A stretch of DNA of 64,000 nt from Asterias rubens (GCF_902459465.1 NC_047063.1:22179055-22243054), one strand, 5' to 3'. Counted from the first letter of the stretch, positions 21,201 to 34,500 are shown. Translations and numbers: made by a program. The notes: generated by a model from the letters alone, not told the origin.

Positions 21201-24200
21201 GTGTCAACTCTCTTTTGTGCACATTTGTATACGATTTTAACTCCCTAAAATGATATCCAGGATAGGCACATGTGAGTACGCTGCGCATATTGCAAGGGGT
21301 CTTTACATAAGAACAGAATATAAAATGGGGAAAATTTAAATTTGCGTTTGAAGGTTATGAATAAAAAATATATTGCATCAACTACAATATTTTGAGGTTT
21401 GGCGAACACCGTCAGGTACACAGTTTGGTTTGGATGCAAAAATGTAATCAGCATATTTGCCAACCATTAGTGTGTATGCATGAACATAACTAGCATGTAT
21501 ACATGTATACCAACCAACAGTATTACGCATCAAGACACAGTTAGCATGTTTATTAAAACATACTTACAGAGTGGTTAACAAAGTGAGAGACGTTTCCATA
21601 GCGTCCAGCATCCACAGTGAACGGACAGTCTCCATCGTTATAATCCAAGTCGAAGAGGTAGGTCCTGCCGTTAGCGTCGTAGATTTGACCCCTCCTTTCT
21701 GCTTCCTCATTAGTTATTACCTGAGGGTTGACAAGCCAGAAACAGAAATGAAGAAAACCATGAGAAGCATTTGATTCAGGTGGGGCCATGGGTGGGGGGG
21801 GGGGGTCAAATTTGAGAGAATAATCCACAATACCACAGGGCTTGTAGTTGTTTACTGTCTTTATACCAAATCATTCAAATCTCTTATCAAAACTTATCTT
21901 ATGTCACAGGTTTCAAGGACTAATTTTTGTTGTGTACGTTTTCTTGTTTTTGGTTTTACTGCGCCTTGAACACCCAGCAGGGTGGATATGTGCGCATTAC
22001 CTGTCTTTATTATTGTTACTGGACCATAAATTTGTGTTCAAGACCAGAATCAAAATGATGACATAAACTTCCCCCGAGTCCTGTCACAGCTACAGTTTGA
22101 CATGCATCGACTTGTATGGTCGAAAGTCTTGTCAGGTCATGAGTTTACAAGCCAGACACTAAAACCACTGGACTCGGCCTCTGGTCCAGAGTAAAATTCA
22201 AGCCCTAGGACAGTGGACCTCATACTTCATAGAAGCACTTGCCTTACTGCCCCTGGTCATTGCCTTGGTGCCCCCTCGAAATTTTCCAGTAGCCCTTTGA
22301 GTTTTTTTCCATAGAGTTGCCCTTTCCAATAAGAGAAAATTTATTGCACTTCCATGAACAATGTAGCAGGCCTGTAACAGCACTAGCTAAGGTACTGTCC
22401 AAAGTTTTCAAAAATGTTCAGCTTCAAGAGAGAGAGAGAACCAGTTTGACGCCCCCTCCCCCTCCTCAAAAGTAGTATTAATCGGCCTGATACGCTACCT
22501 TGTGCACAGGGAAAACCCTTTGTCAGTGATCTCAAAGCTCTGTGAATATAAGGACAGCTATTTTTTATCACACAAAAATCCATTTCATCCATAGACTCAC
22601 CTCCCCAACATATTCCATGACAAATGTGTTTTTCCTGATCTCCGAAAGCGTCCTGACACCCCAGCCACATCCATTAGAGGTCCTGAAGATGGCAACGTCC
22701 TTCTGGCGGCCGTACTGCACCACACGATTTGGACACTTGGGGCCACACTTACACCGTATGTTACACTCGTACACCGGCTTACCGGGCGCTACCTTAATCT
22801 TTCCATTCTTATGAAACGCAAAGGGGGCGCCACTTTTCTGCGGGCAACAGCCGGAACAAGTGCTACAGTCCTCGCATTCACAGCCCACGAGCGGATCGTT
22901 CGGGATGACGAGTCCCGGCCCCGGTTTGTAATCGTTAATGTAATTGAAGTCTTTGGGTGGACCGACCAAATCCACATTGTTCTTAACGAGAATGCGCGCT
23001 TTCTCCGTACACACTGCGTTCAAATCCTTTTCCCATTTCTTGAGGGCTTTCTGATTGGCTGTCCGCTGACTGGAAAGGTCCACTGGGGTGATGACTCCGT
23101 CCTCGTTACTGCACTTCGGCTTTTTGCTCTTGATGGAGTAAAGAGTTTCGCCGGAGTGCTCGCGCTTGCGCTTGTACTCTTCTCGATTTTCTTTCTTGTG
23201 AAATTTCTTGATGAGTTTCGAGCAGCCTGCCAGGTTTTTCAAGGGTTCCCATGTGTTCTCACTGGTTGAGTAACCCTTCCACTTCACATAGTACCAGACA
23301 GTGTCCTGTATAAGGAACAAATACAGGCAGCAAAAATATGGTTATTCCCACTGTAAGTTAAATAGACTCTCAAGAAAGTACATCAACTAGTCAAACGATA
23401 AATATTTCGTAGTATTTCCATGTATTTCCACTTGAGTGCTTCTGTTACACTTGTATACCTTTGTGTGTGTTGTGTTGTCATTTAGCCTTCAAGAAAGGCT
23501 CTGCTATGGTCGAAACGTCAGGCCATTGAATCGTTTTTGCGCTTATACCAGGTCATTTTGTTGGGAAGCAGCTTGCAACAGATAGTTCTAATTTCTCAAA
23601 CATTCTTTAAGTTGGCATTTTCACTGCCAACATTGAAGTCAGAAATACACGTTTATCACGGTGTGGCCATCTTGATTTTACTCCATTCCAACTCATTGTA
23701 ACCAAACTGGGGCTGGACGAATTAATAGTCTGGTGCCATGTTTGCGCAATGAATATTAGCATTCAATACTGTTATTGAAACAGGGAACATGACCAAGATG
23801 GTGACAGCGTGATAAGGGTCAATAGGGCAATATGCAGAAAGTACTCGAATGAAATGGCCCAGTGATCAGGGTAATAATGTTGGAAGCGCTTTGAGACATG
23901 GTGTTTAAACCAAATAATATTATAATATTATCATTATTTTTAAGTACTGTTCTGCAGAATCAGTGACAGTTGGCAGCTCTTGGGGGCAACAGAGACCATG
24001 CCTCTGTGGCCTTCAAGCTATTCAAGGTATCCTCTGCATTACCTAAGTTGTCCCTTGAAATTTTCCACAAGGGATTTTCAATAGCCTCATGTGCCCTTCA
24101 TCATGGACAAACGCCTTGGTGCCCTTGTCCATTGAAAAACGAAATGGTACCGAAACGGTAGTTGTGCCAACGTAACCCTCGTCCGCAAGACCGGAGGGTT

Positions 24201-26387
24201 ACGAGAATGTGTGCATACAAAGGGGCAAGCTTGCCCAACAGACCAACATGTATAATTGACAGACTAGTCACCAGATTTACCCCATTTTTACCACTTTCGA
24301 AAATCTTGACACAAATTCTCAGAACACGAGCTTGATCCTCAATGTCTCATGAATCCATTCATTTAATATGTTAAATTTGCATCGGGGATAAAGAATATTC
24401 ATTTTGGTTTTTACCCATATGCACCGATGTGTGTTAGCACTCCATTCTCAGTACTTACCCAAATTTCTGTGAAAAAAATCACAGGCATATTACTCGGGAT
24501 GGATTCTAACCCTTGTCCTTTGCAACTCTAGAGCATTGTCATACCAACTAGACCACCGAGATTGCCCGGTGGCTATAGTTAGTTCGTTTTAGCAGCGGGT
24601 ACTGCAAACGATTTAATAGACGTTAAATTTGCATCGGGGATAAAGAATATTCATTCATCAATTTATTCATAACACTCAAAACACCATTGAGGAAATATTT
24701 TGAAGAAAAAAGGACAAAAACTTACCAGAGCGTGGAGCAAAACAAACTACACAAATCTGGTGACTAGTCAGTCAACATGGGTAAAAAATGTACGTGTAGG
24801 ACAAGCTCGGTCGTTTTTTTTTGTGCACAGAGCTTCATAACCCTCTGGCCGTCGGGAGTTACGTTATCACAACTAACAAAGCGGCAGCTCAAGCAAGTAT
24901 ATTACATGGTCGTCTGTTCCATTCACAAAATGGTTACACCGACAAACATTGCAAGAAATTATCCATCAATATCTTACATGTCTAAAGCGACTTACACTCT
25001 CATCCCTGACGAAGTCTCCAATACTTTCAACTTCATACTCATTAGGGACAACAGGGCTGGTAGCTAAACGAGGTAAAATAAAATAAAAAGTTGTGTAAAG
25101 TAAGATTTAGAAAACAAATTACAGTCTTCAACACTGACCCACAAATAAAGGGAAGGTATACGTTTGGAATGGAATTGGTTATCACTCCTAAAAATTAATG
25201 GCAATAAAACATTAACTGGGTTAGAAGTACAGCCGTCAATTTCACAAACAGTTAGGATTCGTCTTATCTCTTAGGATTAATCTTAAGGTCTGCATACTAC
25301 CATGGCTACAGTGCAGGGATAACTTTCCGTATGGCGCCACCACTTTTTTACTCATTTTTACAAAAGGGGATATCTCATTGAGGTAAATTAGATACTATAT
25401 TATTTCATATCGAATGAAAAAGTGGTGGCGCCATACGGAAACTTTTCCCAGTGCAGGGTTGGACTCGTCCTACTAAGTCATAAGATAAATCCTAAGTTAG
25501 GAAGAGTTTTGTGAAATCGAAAGCAGCAGCTTTTGATAGTTACACAGTACAACAAAGCATTTTGAGAATAATTTCACTTTGAAGTAATTTGGTCATGGAA
25601 AAGTTTTGGATAACTTTCTGTAAGGCGCCACCACAAAGGGATATCTCATTGTGGTAAATTAGATACTATATTATTCCATATCGAATGAAAAAGTTGTGGC
25701 GCCATACGGAAACTTTTCCAAAGTTTTTAAACGATCAGATTCAGAATGTTTGTGAACGTCAACGATACTCATGTTGGCTACTCATAATATGTATGTATGT
25801 GCATCAAGGAGGGTTCTACATACGATCTGCAGTCAAAACATAATTTCAGATGATTTTACCATAGTAGTAGGATAAGATTTCTAAATTAAAATTAACTCCG
25901 CCATGCAATGGATGGATGCATATTGCATAATGTCCACCGTTTATTTTTAGTGTTGACTGTCAACTCGATCAAAACGGCATTATAATTTGTATTTATTTAT
26001 TCCTACACATTTATTTATACACTAAGAATAATCACACTAAATTTAAGCAATGTGCATTGATGCCACCATGGCTGATGTGAAATGACAAAAATTTAAAGGG
26101 TCTCCCATCCCCCATAATAAAATGCAAAGAGCATGCATCACGTTCTCGCCAATGTTGTTGTGGTTATTAAAAACAGTTGACAATCCTTGATCATGTGGAC
26201 ACGGAATTTGTCGTCATATTTCAGCTTGCACAAAGTTCTTCTTGCCATTCAATTACGACGTTGATAATCATCTTTATTAAAAATATTAGATGCAAAGAGG
26301 GAACACACTAAAGTAAGTGAATAATTCGGTATTTAATAAAACACCTCACTTACCATTTTCGGAGCTAGACTTCTTATTATCTGCCAT
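18215..26387 (-). CDS. SUV39H: SUV39H-type histone H3 lysine-9 methyltransferase
   Basis: Six coding exons in transcript order: 26354-26387, 24996-25063, 22601-23305, 21568-21720, 19528-19657 and 18215-18303. They join in frame to 392 aa (human SUV39H1 412, SUV39H2 410). Chromodomain at about 20-75, with likely methyl-lysine cage Y21, W43 and Y46. Cys-rich pre-SET at about 160-240 ([18 protein letters not shown]). SET domain with GWGVRTL, YLFDLDY, the NHS|CDPN motif at 318-324 split by an intron, and EELTFDY. Post-[16 protein letters not shown] at the C-terminus supplies the zinc-binding CxCxxxxC that completes the active site. The enzyme trimethylates H3K9 in heterochromatin and works with HP1. 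Exons 1, 2 and 6 are very short and were found by splice frame. All key residues are present, so I expect an active enzyme. Confidence 0.95.
18762..18931. mobile_element. 170-bp fold-back MITE in SUV39H last intron
   Basis: Ends CCGGTGTGGCGGTTTCA and TGAAACCGCCACACCGG, followed inward by a second matched block (CCGTGTTCAGTTTTCCG). It lies in the intron before the post-SET exon. GC-rich compared with its surroundings. Confidence 0.75.
20339..20690. mobile_element. TTAA MITE family A, copy 4
   Basis: Begins TTAAAGGCACTGTACAC; the right end is decayed (ACAATTACCAAAGTCCCACG). Lies in a SUV39H intron. Confidence 0.7.
21870..22015 (+). mobile_element. LINE 3' end (same family as 6951-7345)
   Basis: It matches the last codons (TCTTATCAAAACTTATCTTA) and the 3' tail ending GGATATGTGCGCATTACC. 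Only about 145 bp remain. Lies in a SUV39H intron. Confidence 0.75.
24370..24625 (-). mobile_element. tRNA-derived SINE in SUV39H intron
   Basis: Same family as 13880-14110, with the GCATCGGGGATAAAGAAT end and the ACCGATGTGTG block. The B box is mutated (GGATTCTAACCC on the plus strand). Confidence 0.7.
25240..25520. mobile_element. AATTTCACAAA...TTAGGA palindromic MITE, interrupted by a hAT-like MITE
   Basis: The left part (AATTTCACAAACAGTTAGGA, 25240-25308) and the right part (AAGATAAATCCTAAGTTAGG and TTTTGTGAAATCG, 25457-25518) form inverted ends. They are separated by the insertion at 25317-25448. Relatives: 18450-18600, 51657-51823 and 51877-52025. Confidence 0.65.
25317..25448. mobile_element. 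hAT-like MITE copy 2 (8-bp TSD CAGTGCAG)
   Basis: 132 bp, ends GGATAACTTTCCGTATGG and CCATACGGAAACTTTTCC, with exact direct repeats CAGTGCAG at 25309-25316 and 25449-25456. Confidence 0.85.
25608..25719. mobile_element. hAT-like MITE copy 3 (8-bp TSD AAAGTTTT)
   Basis: 112 bp, internally shortened by about 20 bp relative to the other copies, with TSD AAAGTTTT at 25600-25607 and 25720-25727. Same orientation as 25317-25448, 160 bp away, in SUV39H intron 1. Confidence 0.85.
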
Positions 26388-26480
26388 TTTGGATTTGGTA
26401 CCGTGAACATGGATCGTGATTGGTCAATGTGCGTAAAATGAAGCGCCAACAGTGGGGCGCTTTAATGCGCCCAAACCTGC
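26388..26480 (-). promoter_or_regulatory. Likely SUV39H promoter-proximal region
   Basis: Directly upstream of the SUV39H ATG. The minus strand has a CCAAT box (TTGACCAATCACG, 26414-26426), and GCGCCAAC and GGGCGC E2F-like sites follow at 26443-26475. No transcription start is visible, so this rests on motif content and position only. Confidence 0.3.
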
Positions 26481-28138
26481 TCTTTTTGTGTACTGCATCG
26501 TGCGCGTGTGCCCCTCCCATCGTACGGCCGGACGGCAAGCAGATGCTCTCGGTTGTTAAAAGTTACGGGCCTCAAATTTCAGCTATAAAACTACGTAAAA
26601 CTAGTTGAATCGGGGATTAAAAACCCATAAGTACCCGCCGCTAAAATATAGGATTCGAACTACCTCAGCTACTGGATGCGGTCCTAATATAATAAATAGT
26701 TGTGCTCCAGTTGCAAAGGTCGTGGGTTCGACACCCCCCCCCGAGAACATGCCTAGGATTTTTTTCTCACAGAACTCAGTTGGGAAAGTACTGAGTGCAC
26801 TGCACTCAAACCAATTACCTCTTTAGTATGTAATACTAATTAGTAATTAATTAATTAATTGTTTTACTTCGACTGACAATGTTTTAGAAAGTTCACTTTC
26901 ACTTTCCAAATGCTTTCAAGGCTATATATAGGCACAATGCAGTTTTTTCTCTCTCATTACAATTTTAGGCACAATGCGGTTTGTTTTCTCTCATTATAAT
27001 TTTAGGCACAATGCATTTTTTTTCCTCTCATTATAATATTTGATTCTTTTAAATGTTGTTGGTTGTTTTTAATGGACTGTAATTAATGTAGTAAATGGAC
27101 TTTTAGACAAATAATGTTTCTACCATTCAAAATTACTAAGCAAGCCTATACGTATTGGAACATTTTACCCAGACAAAAACAAACATTTGAACAGTTGTTT
27201 CCTTCGGTGGTCGCCGCGCGGCATCTCAGATGTTCCAACGTTTCTCGGATCGATGATCAATTCGGTATAGATATAAATAAGTTTATAATACAAACATAAG
27301 AACGTTATAGGATCAGATAAAATTTAAAACAAATCTACAAAAATCAGGCCTACTAAATAAACAGGTAAAAGGAAGAAAAAATCAGAATGAAAGAAAAATT
27401 CCAACCCACAAGGAATCACATCTAAAAAAAAATGGTAAGTTAAAACTTTCACGAATTAGGTGTGAAAGCTGTTTTATTTGTACCCGAATCTATCATAAAT
27501 AACCTAACTTATACACACGGGGTAAAAAAAAACAAAACAAAAAAAACCCGTAAATAATAATACTGGACTCCCTGTTTAAAAACATTTCTTTAAACCATTC
27601 TCTTTTCAAATTGATACATCACGACTTTTAGAAGTAAGTTTTAGTTGACAAAATGGCGGAGAGAAGAAAAATAACCCCAAAAGTATCTCGCAAAAGGTTT
27701 GGGCTATAAGTGGCGCGAATCTACAGGTTTGGGCTATAAATGTGTAAAACTCAAATTCACTTCAAATTGCTGCACAGCTCTGTTGCTGCCACACAATGCC
27801 CCACGGGCATATGACTGTGAATAGGGCATACAAAGCAAAATATATACAACTGTTATCCAAAAGGGTATTTTACATACAATTTTGACACACCAATTGTCCA
27901 ATGTACACAAAATCCCTGTAAACTACATCACAGCCCAACGCATATCCTTTGTATTTTTAAAACCATTGGAGCATACAGTGGGCGTGGCTTATGCTGGCTT
28001 TAAAGTCATGTTTACACAAACGGGAGAACATTTTACTGCCATTTCATTACATTGTGTATTTCCATTTTATCAGTTTAAGTTTAAACTTCATTACATGCTA
28101 TATATACAAGATATATAATGGCAGTGTCAATGTTAATC
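26481..28138. other. No gene recognised
   Basis: A plus-strand 13880-type SINE fragment lies at 26690-26820 (GTCGTGGGTTCGACACC, GGGAAAGTACTGAGTG). Three tandem copies of a GGCACAATGC block lie at 26931-27013. The rest is AT-rich with only short frames. Confidence 0.45.
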
Positions 28139-28499
28139 TTAAAGATGCTATGTCAGATTTTTGGCCCCAAACATTAAAAAATAGATTTTTTTGAGTGAAT
28201 GCCATTTCAAAGAGTATCACCCGTTCTAACTTTTACTTATAATGGTCAGGAACCATGACAACAATTTAAAACGTTTTTTATAAATCACATAAGAATTGGT
28301 CACATGATATATTGTCGGGATCCCGACAAAAACTCATTTTGAGCACTTTATTTCACTGCTACTAATAATTGGCAGACTTTTTTGAGCAATGGCTCAAATG
28401 AAAGCTTGTAACTTTCTCGACCCCCATCAAAATACCTATTGAATTTTAAATCAAAATTTTTTGGTCAAATCGGCCAAAAATCTGACATAGCATCTTTAA
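28139..28499. mobile_element. TTAA MITE family B
   Basis: Ends TTAAAGATGCTATGTCAGAT and ATCTGACATAGCATCTTTAA, a perfect inverted pair with TTAA at each edge; 361 bp, non-coding. Unrelated in sequence to family A apart from the TTAAAG start. Confidence 0.8.
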
Positions 28500-31400
28500 C
28501 ATTACAATAATTCTCCCTTTGATATTTAAATGAATATAAAACATTAAACTATATGCATAATTGCAGAATCCATCACTTTTTTAATCAAAATGAAACTTCT
28601 TGATGTCCATTAAAACCTTCAATTTAATTAACTATTTGGCAATAAAACAAATTAATGAAATAAATAAAGCATTGCACATCCAAAAAAAATTGTGTATACA
28701 TTTGTCGTCTTGTGTACTCCTTGGAATGAGGAAAATTAATTCATCCTTTCCAAGACAAAGGTCAAGTTTCTATGCTTCCAGTGCCCAATTTTATACAGCC
28801 TGTAAACACAAAAGCTTGACACAGCTCAATTCCAGAAACCAAAGTTGCCCTTAAAAGACACCGACTGGTGTGTACCTGGGAACTATCGATTTTTGAAAAA
28901 TTTACATTTACCTCACATTTATCTCAAGATTTGTCTTTGTTAGTTAGATCAGAAAAAGCATTTTATTTTTGTAGAAAAACAATATTGCAACATCAGTTAC
29001 AAGAAACCACATTCATAGAGCTACTTAAGCAGAAAATATTGCTTGACACAATTCTGCTAAGCAGAAATGAGCAGGATGCAAGTCACAAATTTATGTAACA
29101 TGGCAGTTTAGGTGTTTACCTTATATTCTGCTAAGCATAATTTTGTTGAGCTTAACTGCATTTTGTGCTTCAGCAGCTCTATGAAATTGGGCGCAGGGCT
29201 CAAATCCACAAGACTCAGGACTTACAGATGACAAGTTTTACAAAACCAGAATCAAAATTAGTTGAACAAGCACTAAGCCAAATAAAATTAAAACCAGTTG
29301 ATCGTCCCCTCCTTCATCCTTTTTAGAGGTAGCATCCTTTTTTCACCTATTTTTGTTTTACCCTTTTTTTCAAAAGAAAAATTTTCTGTGTATTTCTTAT
29401 TCAAACAAATCTTTGAAGAGCTTGTACATAAAGTGATGACTTTAAACTAAAAAAGTGGTGGCCAGTTCAAAAAAATAACAAGGCCCTCATCTTAAAAATA
29501 AAACTTTAAAAAAAAACCTGGACAATCAACTTTTTTTTTTAAATTGCCCTAACAGATGATCTAACTTATCTAATAAGTAAGTATACTCCGATAATTAAGA
29601 AAATAGAAAGATATTTATCAGACTCGTAGTCAAACTCTTTTCGCAAAGTTGTTACACGACGAGGAAGCCTACTATTAATAAATTGAAAAAAAACACAAGA
29701 CCACCGGCCCAGTCCAGTCATGAGTTTACTGGCCTGATGTTTAATTCACTAGCCTCAGGCCTGCGGCAGGCCAGTGTTAATTTCGAGCCCCGACTACTCA
29801 TTATATAGGATACCAACTGGCCTCTTGTCATCTGGGCAAGCTTGTCAGTATGGTCCAATAGTAAGCCATCTGGGCTCAATCTCATGGCTCTGCTTACTGC
29901 TGAGTTCTGTGCTTATGGTCACCATTCTGTAAGCGCCGATTCTTTGCCCCAGCTGTGTAGGCAAAGAATTCCTTGTGAAGCATGAATCGGAGTATGGATG
30001 CACACAAGCAAAAATTCCCTGCTAACCGGTGAAACACGCTTGACATTTAAGCAAAGCATTTCTTGCTTCCGCAAGTGCTGATTATTTGCTTACACGGTAA
30101 GCAGAACCATGAAATTGGGCCCTACTCTTGAATGACGGGAGTCGAGGGTAAGACTACAACCGGGTAAGCTGCCCGTGTTTTCCCCCCACATGATTCGAGA
30201 GAGCACTGAAGATAAAGTGCTGATAACATTGGTGTAAGGTAAATCAAAAATAACATAAACACAAATATTGCCACATCCCTTCTGACAGAGACATGTATTA
30301 AAACTTAATGGCAAGATATTTAAGATTGGTATACTTTTCAAATAACAGCAGCAGAGAATTTGCATTTCTTTGCATTTTTGCAAAACACTGAAACAAAAAA
30401 TGAATTTTTTGTTCAACCTTTCCGACAGGTATAGGAATTTTTTTTTACAATAAAAAACTGTTTTGCAATAAATTCGTGCAAATATTGTTATCAGTTTGCT
30501 ATTTTTATTTTGTCTCGCCCCCAAAAATAGTTTTGCATCATTCCAAACAGAATTGTTAATTTATCAAGGTTCCATTGAAAAAAAGTTGAACTGAAGTATT
30601 TGTTAGTCACTTTTCAAAATTACTTGTAAATATTTTATAGTTAACTATATTATACTGTACATATCTCTTTTTTAATCTAAGGGTATAGTGCACGTTATTA
30701 TAAAATATATGAATACAAAATATATTTCATCTATTGTTATGTTTCTAATTTTAACACTCAGTTTTCTATTCTAAAAAATGATGGATTAACTTTTAGTTGT
30801 CATGATGGCTGAAAAATGAAAAAATATTTCCTTTCTGTGTGCGACATTTGTCTCAGCTTGAACACTCAAACACAACTTTAACCAAAATTGTGTTCAGGCA
30901 TTCTCCAAAAATGCTAACTTTGTTTTGGTTTTCCCCACAAGCCAATATGGTGGCCCGCTGGCTTGTGACCAATAAAAATAACTTCAGGCCACCAAATACA
31001 CCAAAAACGATAGACCGGCCAGATAGTGGTCTAGACTGCCCTCAAAATATTACAGTAGGGCCACAAAAGTTTCTGGCGAGCAAGTAATGTGTATTTTACC
31101 CTGGTCCTGCCGTCTACGAAGCACTTAAAAAACTACACAGTAGTAAACTTGCGAGTACAACCATGTACATGTACAATATCTCTTTTGAGGGAGAGTTGGC
31201 TCGGAAAAGAGCCATTGTGGTCTTGACGTTTCAAACAGTATACTCTGCTCGTCATCAGGAAAATAACATGAATGTTCCAGCAAGTTTACTATTCAGTATT
31301 TATAGTTACTTCCTACTCTTCACACCATGTTCCAAATGCCGTTTAGCTCTTAAAGTTAATATTCAACGATTTCTTCACCTTCTCACAAAAGTACAGTAGC

Positions 31401-31570
31401 ACACATTAAAAATGTTGCTTTGTTCATCAATTTCTGCAAAAGAAGTTTTGAAACATTCTTACAACTGAGAGTGATGTAGTTAGTGCAACACTATACGTCT
31501 AACTTTTTCCTGTTTTGTTGTCCTAATCTTATTTAGGGGTTGGGGTTTCTAAATTTCACTTGTTGTGATC
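28500..31570. other. No gene recognised; 3' flank of the ADP-ribosylglycohydrolase gene
   Basis: Repeats of the GGGCCCAATTT family lie at 29010-29196 and 29870-30122. A CTGATGA...GAAACGTC motif lies on the minus strand at 31225-31258. The longest frame (30090-30524 minus) has no recognisable domain. The sequence next to 31571 is probably 3' UTR. Confidence 0.45.
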
Positions 31571-34500
31571 TTATGATGTTTCTTCAAGTTTCCTTTTAGC
31601 TCCTCCATCGATCTGGGGATCATCTCCTACCAAATCCACTTGACCTTTGACCTCTATCTGATCAGTGACCTTCGATGACTCATTTTGGAGTTCAACTTCA
31701 GAACTGCCACCCTGTTGGGCATCTGCGTTAGACTCAGTTTTGACATCTGAACTTTGATCTTTGACCTCTGCAGAGTGCAATGAGGGTACGCTATTAGTTC
31801 CATCTGATGTCATTCCCTCTGAATGTTGGGCTTGGTTTTCAATATTGTCCGTTTCCGAAGACCCAGCGGCCTTCAAGATGCTTTCACTTTGCGGTGCATC
31901 TACAGGTGTCCCACTGCCCTCTGATTTGATACCCATCTCAAAGTACCTATAACAGATACGGACAACTTATGGTTAACAGTTGAATAATGACATCTCCCTG
32001 TTTGAAATACATGACCTGGTGGCGATTTCAAAACAGAGCTTGGATTGATCTTAAAGCCATTGGACCCTTTCGGTACAGAAAAAAACAAAGAAAGTTCACA
32101 GATTTACACATAATTTACAGGGTTTACAGAATGTAATGGTGAAAGGCTTCTCTTGAAATATTAGTCCATGAAATGCTTTACTTTTGGAGAAAACGGTAAA
32201 ACAATATAAATTCTCGTTAGCGAGAATTACGGATTTATTTTAAACACATGTCATGACACGGCGAAACGCGCGGAAACAAGAGTGGGTTTTCCCTTTTTTT
32301 CTCCCGACTCCGATGACCGATTGAGCCTAAATTTTCACAGGTTTGTTGTTTTATATATAAGTTGTGATACACGAAGTGTGGGACTTGGACAATACTGTTA
32401 ACCGAAAGTGTATAATGGCTTTAACTGAAAATCGATCTTGAATACAAAGCAAAGCGTGAAGACAACTCATTGTAAAGATGAAATTAAGTGCTTTGTGAAA
32501 TTGAGCCTAACAATAGACCACGTCCAAATAGATGGATGCAATACGCGTCATTGGCCACCATATTTGATGAATTGTGCATGCGTGAAGAGCTACCATTGGC
32601 TAAGAGTCACGCGTAGCGCGTACATACGTGCACTTTTCCATTGTTTTATATAAAAGATGGAGGTCGATGAAGCGTACTGCAACCCATCTATAGAGCATGT
32701 GATCTCATTTGAGTAGGGCGCCCTCAACCAGAGGTCAAAAGAAGGTTGCTCATTGGCCTGTCCTGTAGTTTCAATTCGTTTGTCAAACCACTGGACAATA
32801 TCATCAACAGTAGGGGGTTTAATTATTTCTTCATCGCGTCCCTGTCAACAGTTTCCCTCTTGAGGCATTCACTTATATTTACCCTAGACGCATCGGGATA
32901 TCTCTTACCTGACGAGTATGTCATCCAGCCATTTCTTGTGGGTCAGTTCATTTCTCCAGGTGGGGGGAATCTTCTTGTACCCGAGCTTGCATCCGAGCAA
33001 AGCGCCCGCAACAGCCCCATTTGTGTCGGCATCACCTCCCTAGACAACAGGTTCAAACAAATGTAAATGGGACTTATGGTAATAGTTGTTTATTAAAGGC
33101 AGTGGACACTATTGGTAATTACTCAAAATAATTATTAGCATAAAACCTTTCTTGATTACAAGTAATGGGGAGAGGTTGATAGAATAAAACATTGTGAGAA
33201 ACGGCTCCCTCTGAAGTGACGTAGTTTTCGAAAAAGAAGTAATTTTACACAAATTTGATTTCGAGACCTCAAGTTTAAAACTTGAGGTCTCGAAATCAAG
33301 CATCTGAAAGCACACAACTTCGTGTGACAAGGGTGTTTTTTCTTTCATTACTATCTCGCAACTTCGACGACCGATTGGGCTGAAATTTTCACAGGTTTGT
33401 TATTTTATGCATATGTTGAGATACACCAACTCTGAAGACTAGTCTTTGACAATTACCAATAGTGTCCACTGCCTTTAAGCACTTTTAGAATATTGTAGCA
33501 ACGTGTCTTATAATATTAAGTAGGCTTGCGGTAGCCCCATATGTAAATGAATTTTGAGTAGTGTTGGTTCTAAAAATGTACCAGTGGTTGACAATTAAAC
33601 GTTTCGATCAGTCTTCTCCCTGAAGATGATCGGAGCATACTGACCAAAACATTGAGTCAACAACCATCAGACTAAAATAAGGAAAAAACACCATACTTGC
33701 ACTTTGACAACTAGATTTAGGAAGGGCTCATAAAACATTCAGGAAAACATTCAGATGAATAATTACCTCCAATGTTATAGCCTCGATGGCGTCCCTAAAG
33801 TTTTTCTGTCTCAAGGCCCAGAATCCTGCGCCAAGACATTTGAAGGTATACCCAATTCTCTGTCTGTCGTCCAGCTTCAGTTCTGGAAGTGATGCGTTCA
33901 TATGAAACTTCAACTCCTCAACCTATTTAATAATAATAATTTATAATAATAATAATAATTGATTTGTATATAGTGATTTGAATATATCTTCGATCTTGTG
34001 TTTGTACCGCAAAATTCAAGTCTCTTCTCAAAACTTATCTTATGTCACAGGTTTTCAATGACTTATTTTGTTGTGTCTGTTTTTCTTTGTGTTGTGTTTT
34101 GTTTTGGTTTTACTGCGCCTTGAACACCCAGCAGGGTGGATATGTGCGCATTACAAGTCTTCTTCTTATTATTATTATTATTATTAGTGCTTTCTCAAAT
34201 TGCTTCAAACATAATTAACCCTGGTCACTGGGCCATTTAATTAGTTCCTTAAACCATCTCGGCTCCCTGGGGAGTATACAGCCTATGCAACAAATATGCG
34301 CTAAGCTAAATCAGTCACAAGAACCATCTCTGCCCTCACAGGTACCCATTTACCCCTTAGAGAGAGACAATTTTAGTCAAGTGTCTTGCCAGGGACACAA
34401 GTGTCACAACCGAGACTCGAACCCACACTCTGCTGAACAGAAACACCAGAGCTTGAGTTTTGTGCTAAGACAATAAAATTGTGTTCTTATATTAGTTCAA

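Noticed and set aside
22811-23269. 152-aa plus-strand frame
   Set aside because: It is antisense to the chromodomain/pre-SET exon of SUV39H.
30090-30524. 144-aa minus-strand frame
   Set aside because: It overlaps a repeat end, has biased AT-rich composition, and has no recognisable motif.
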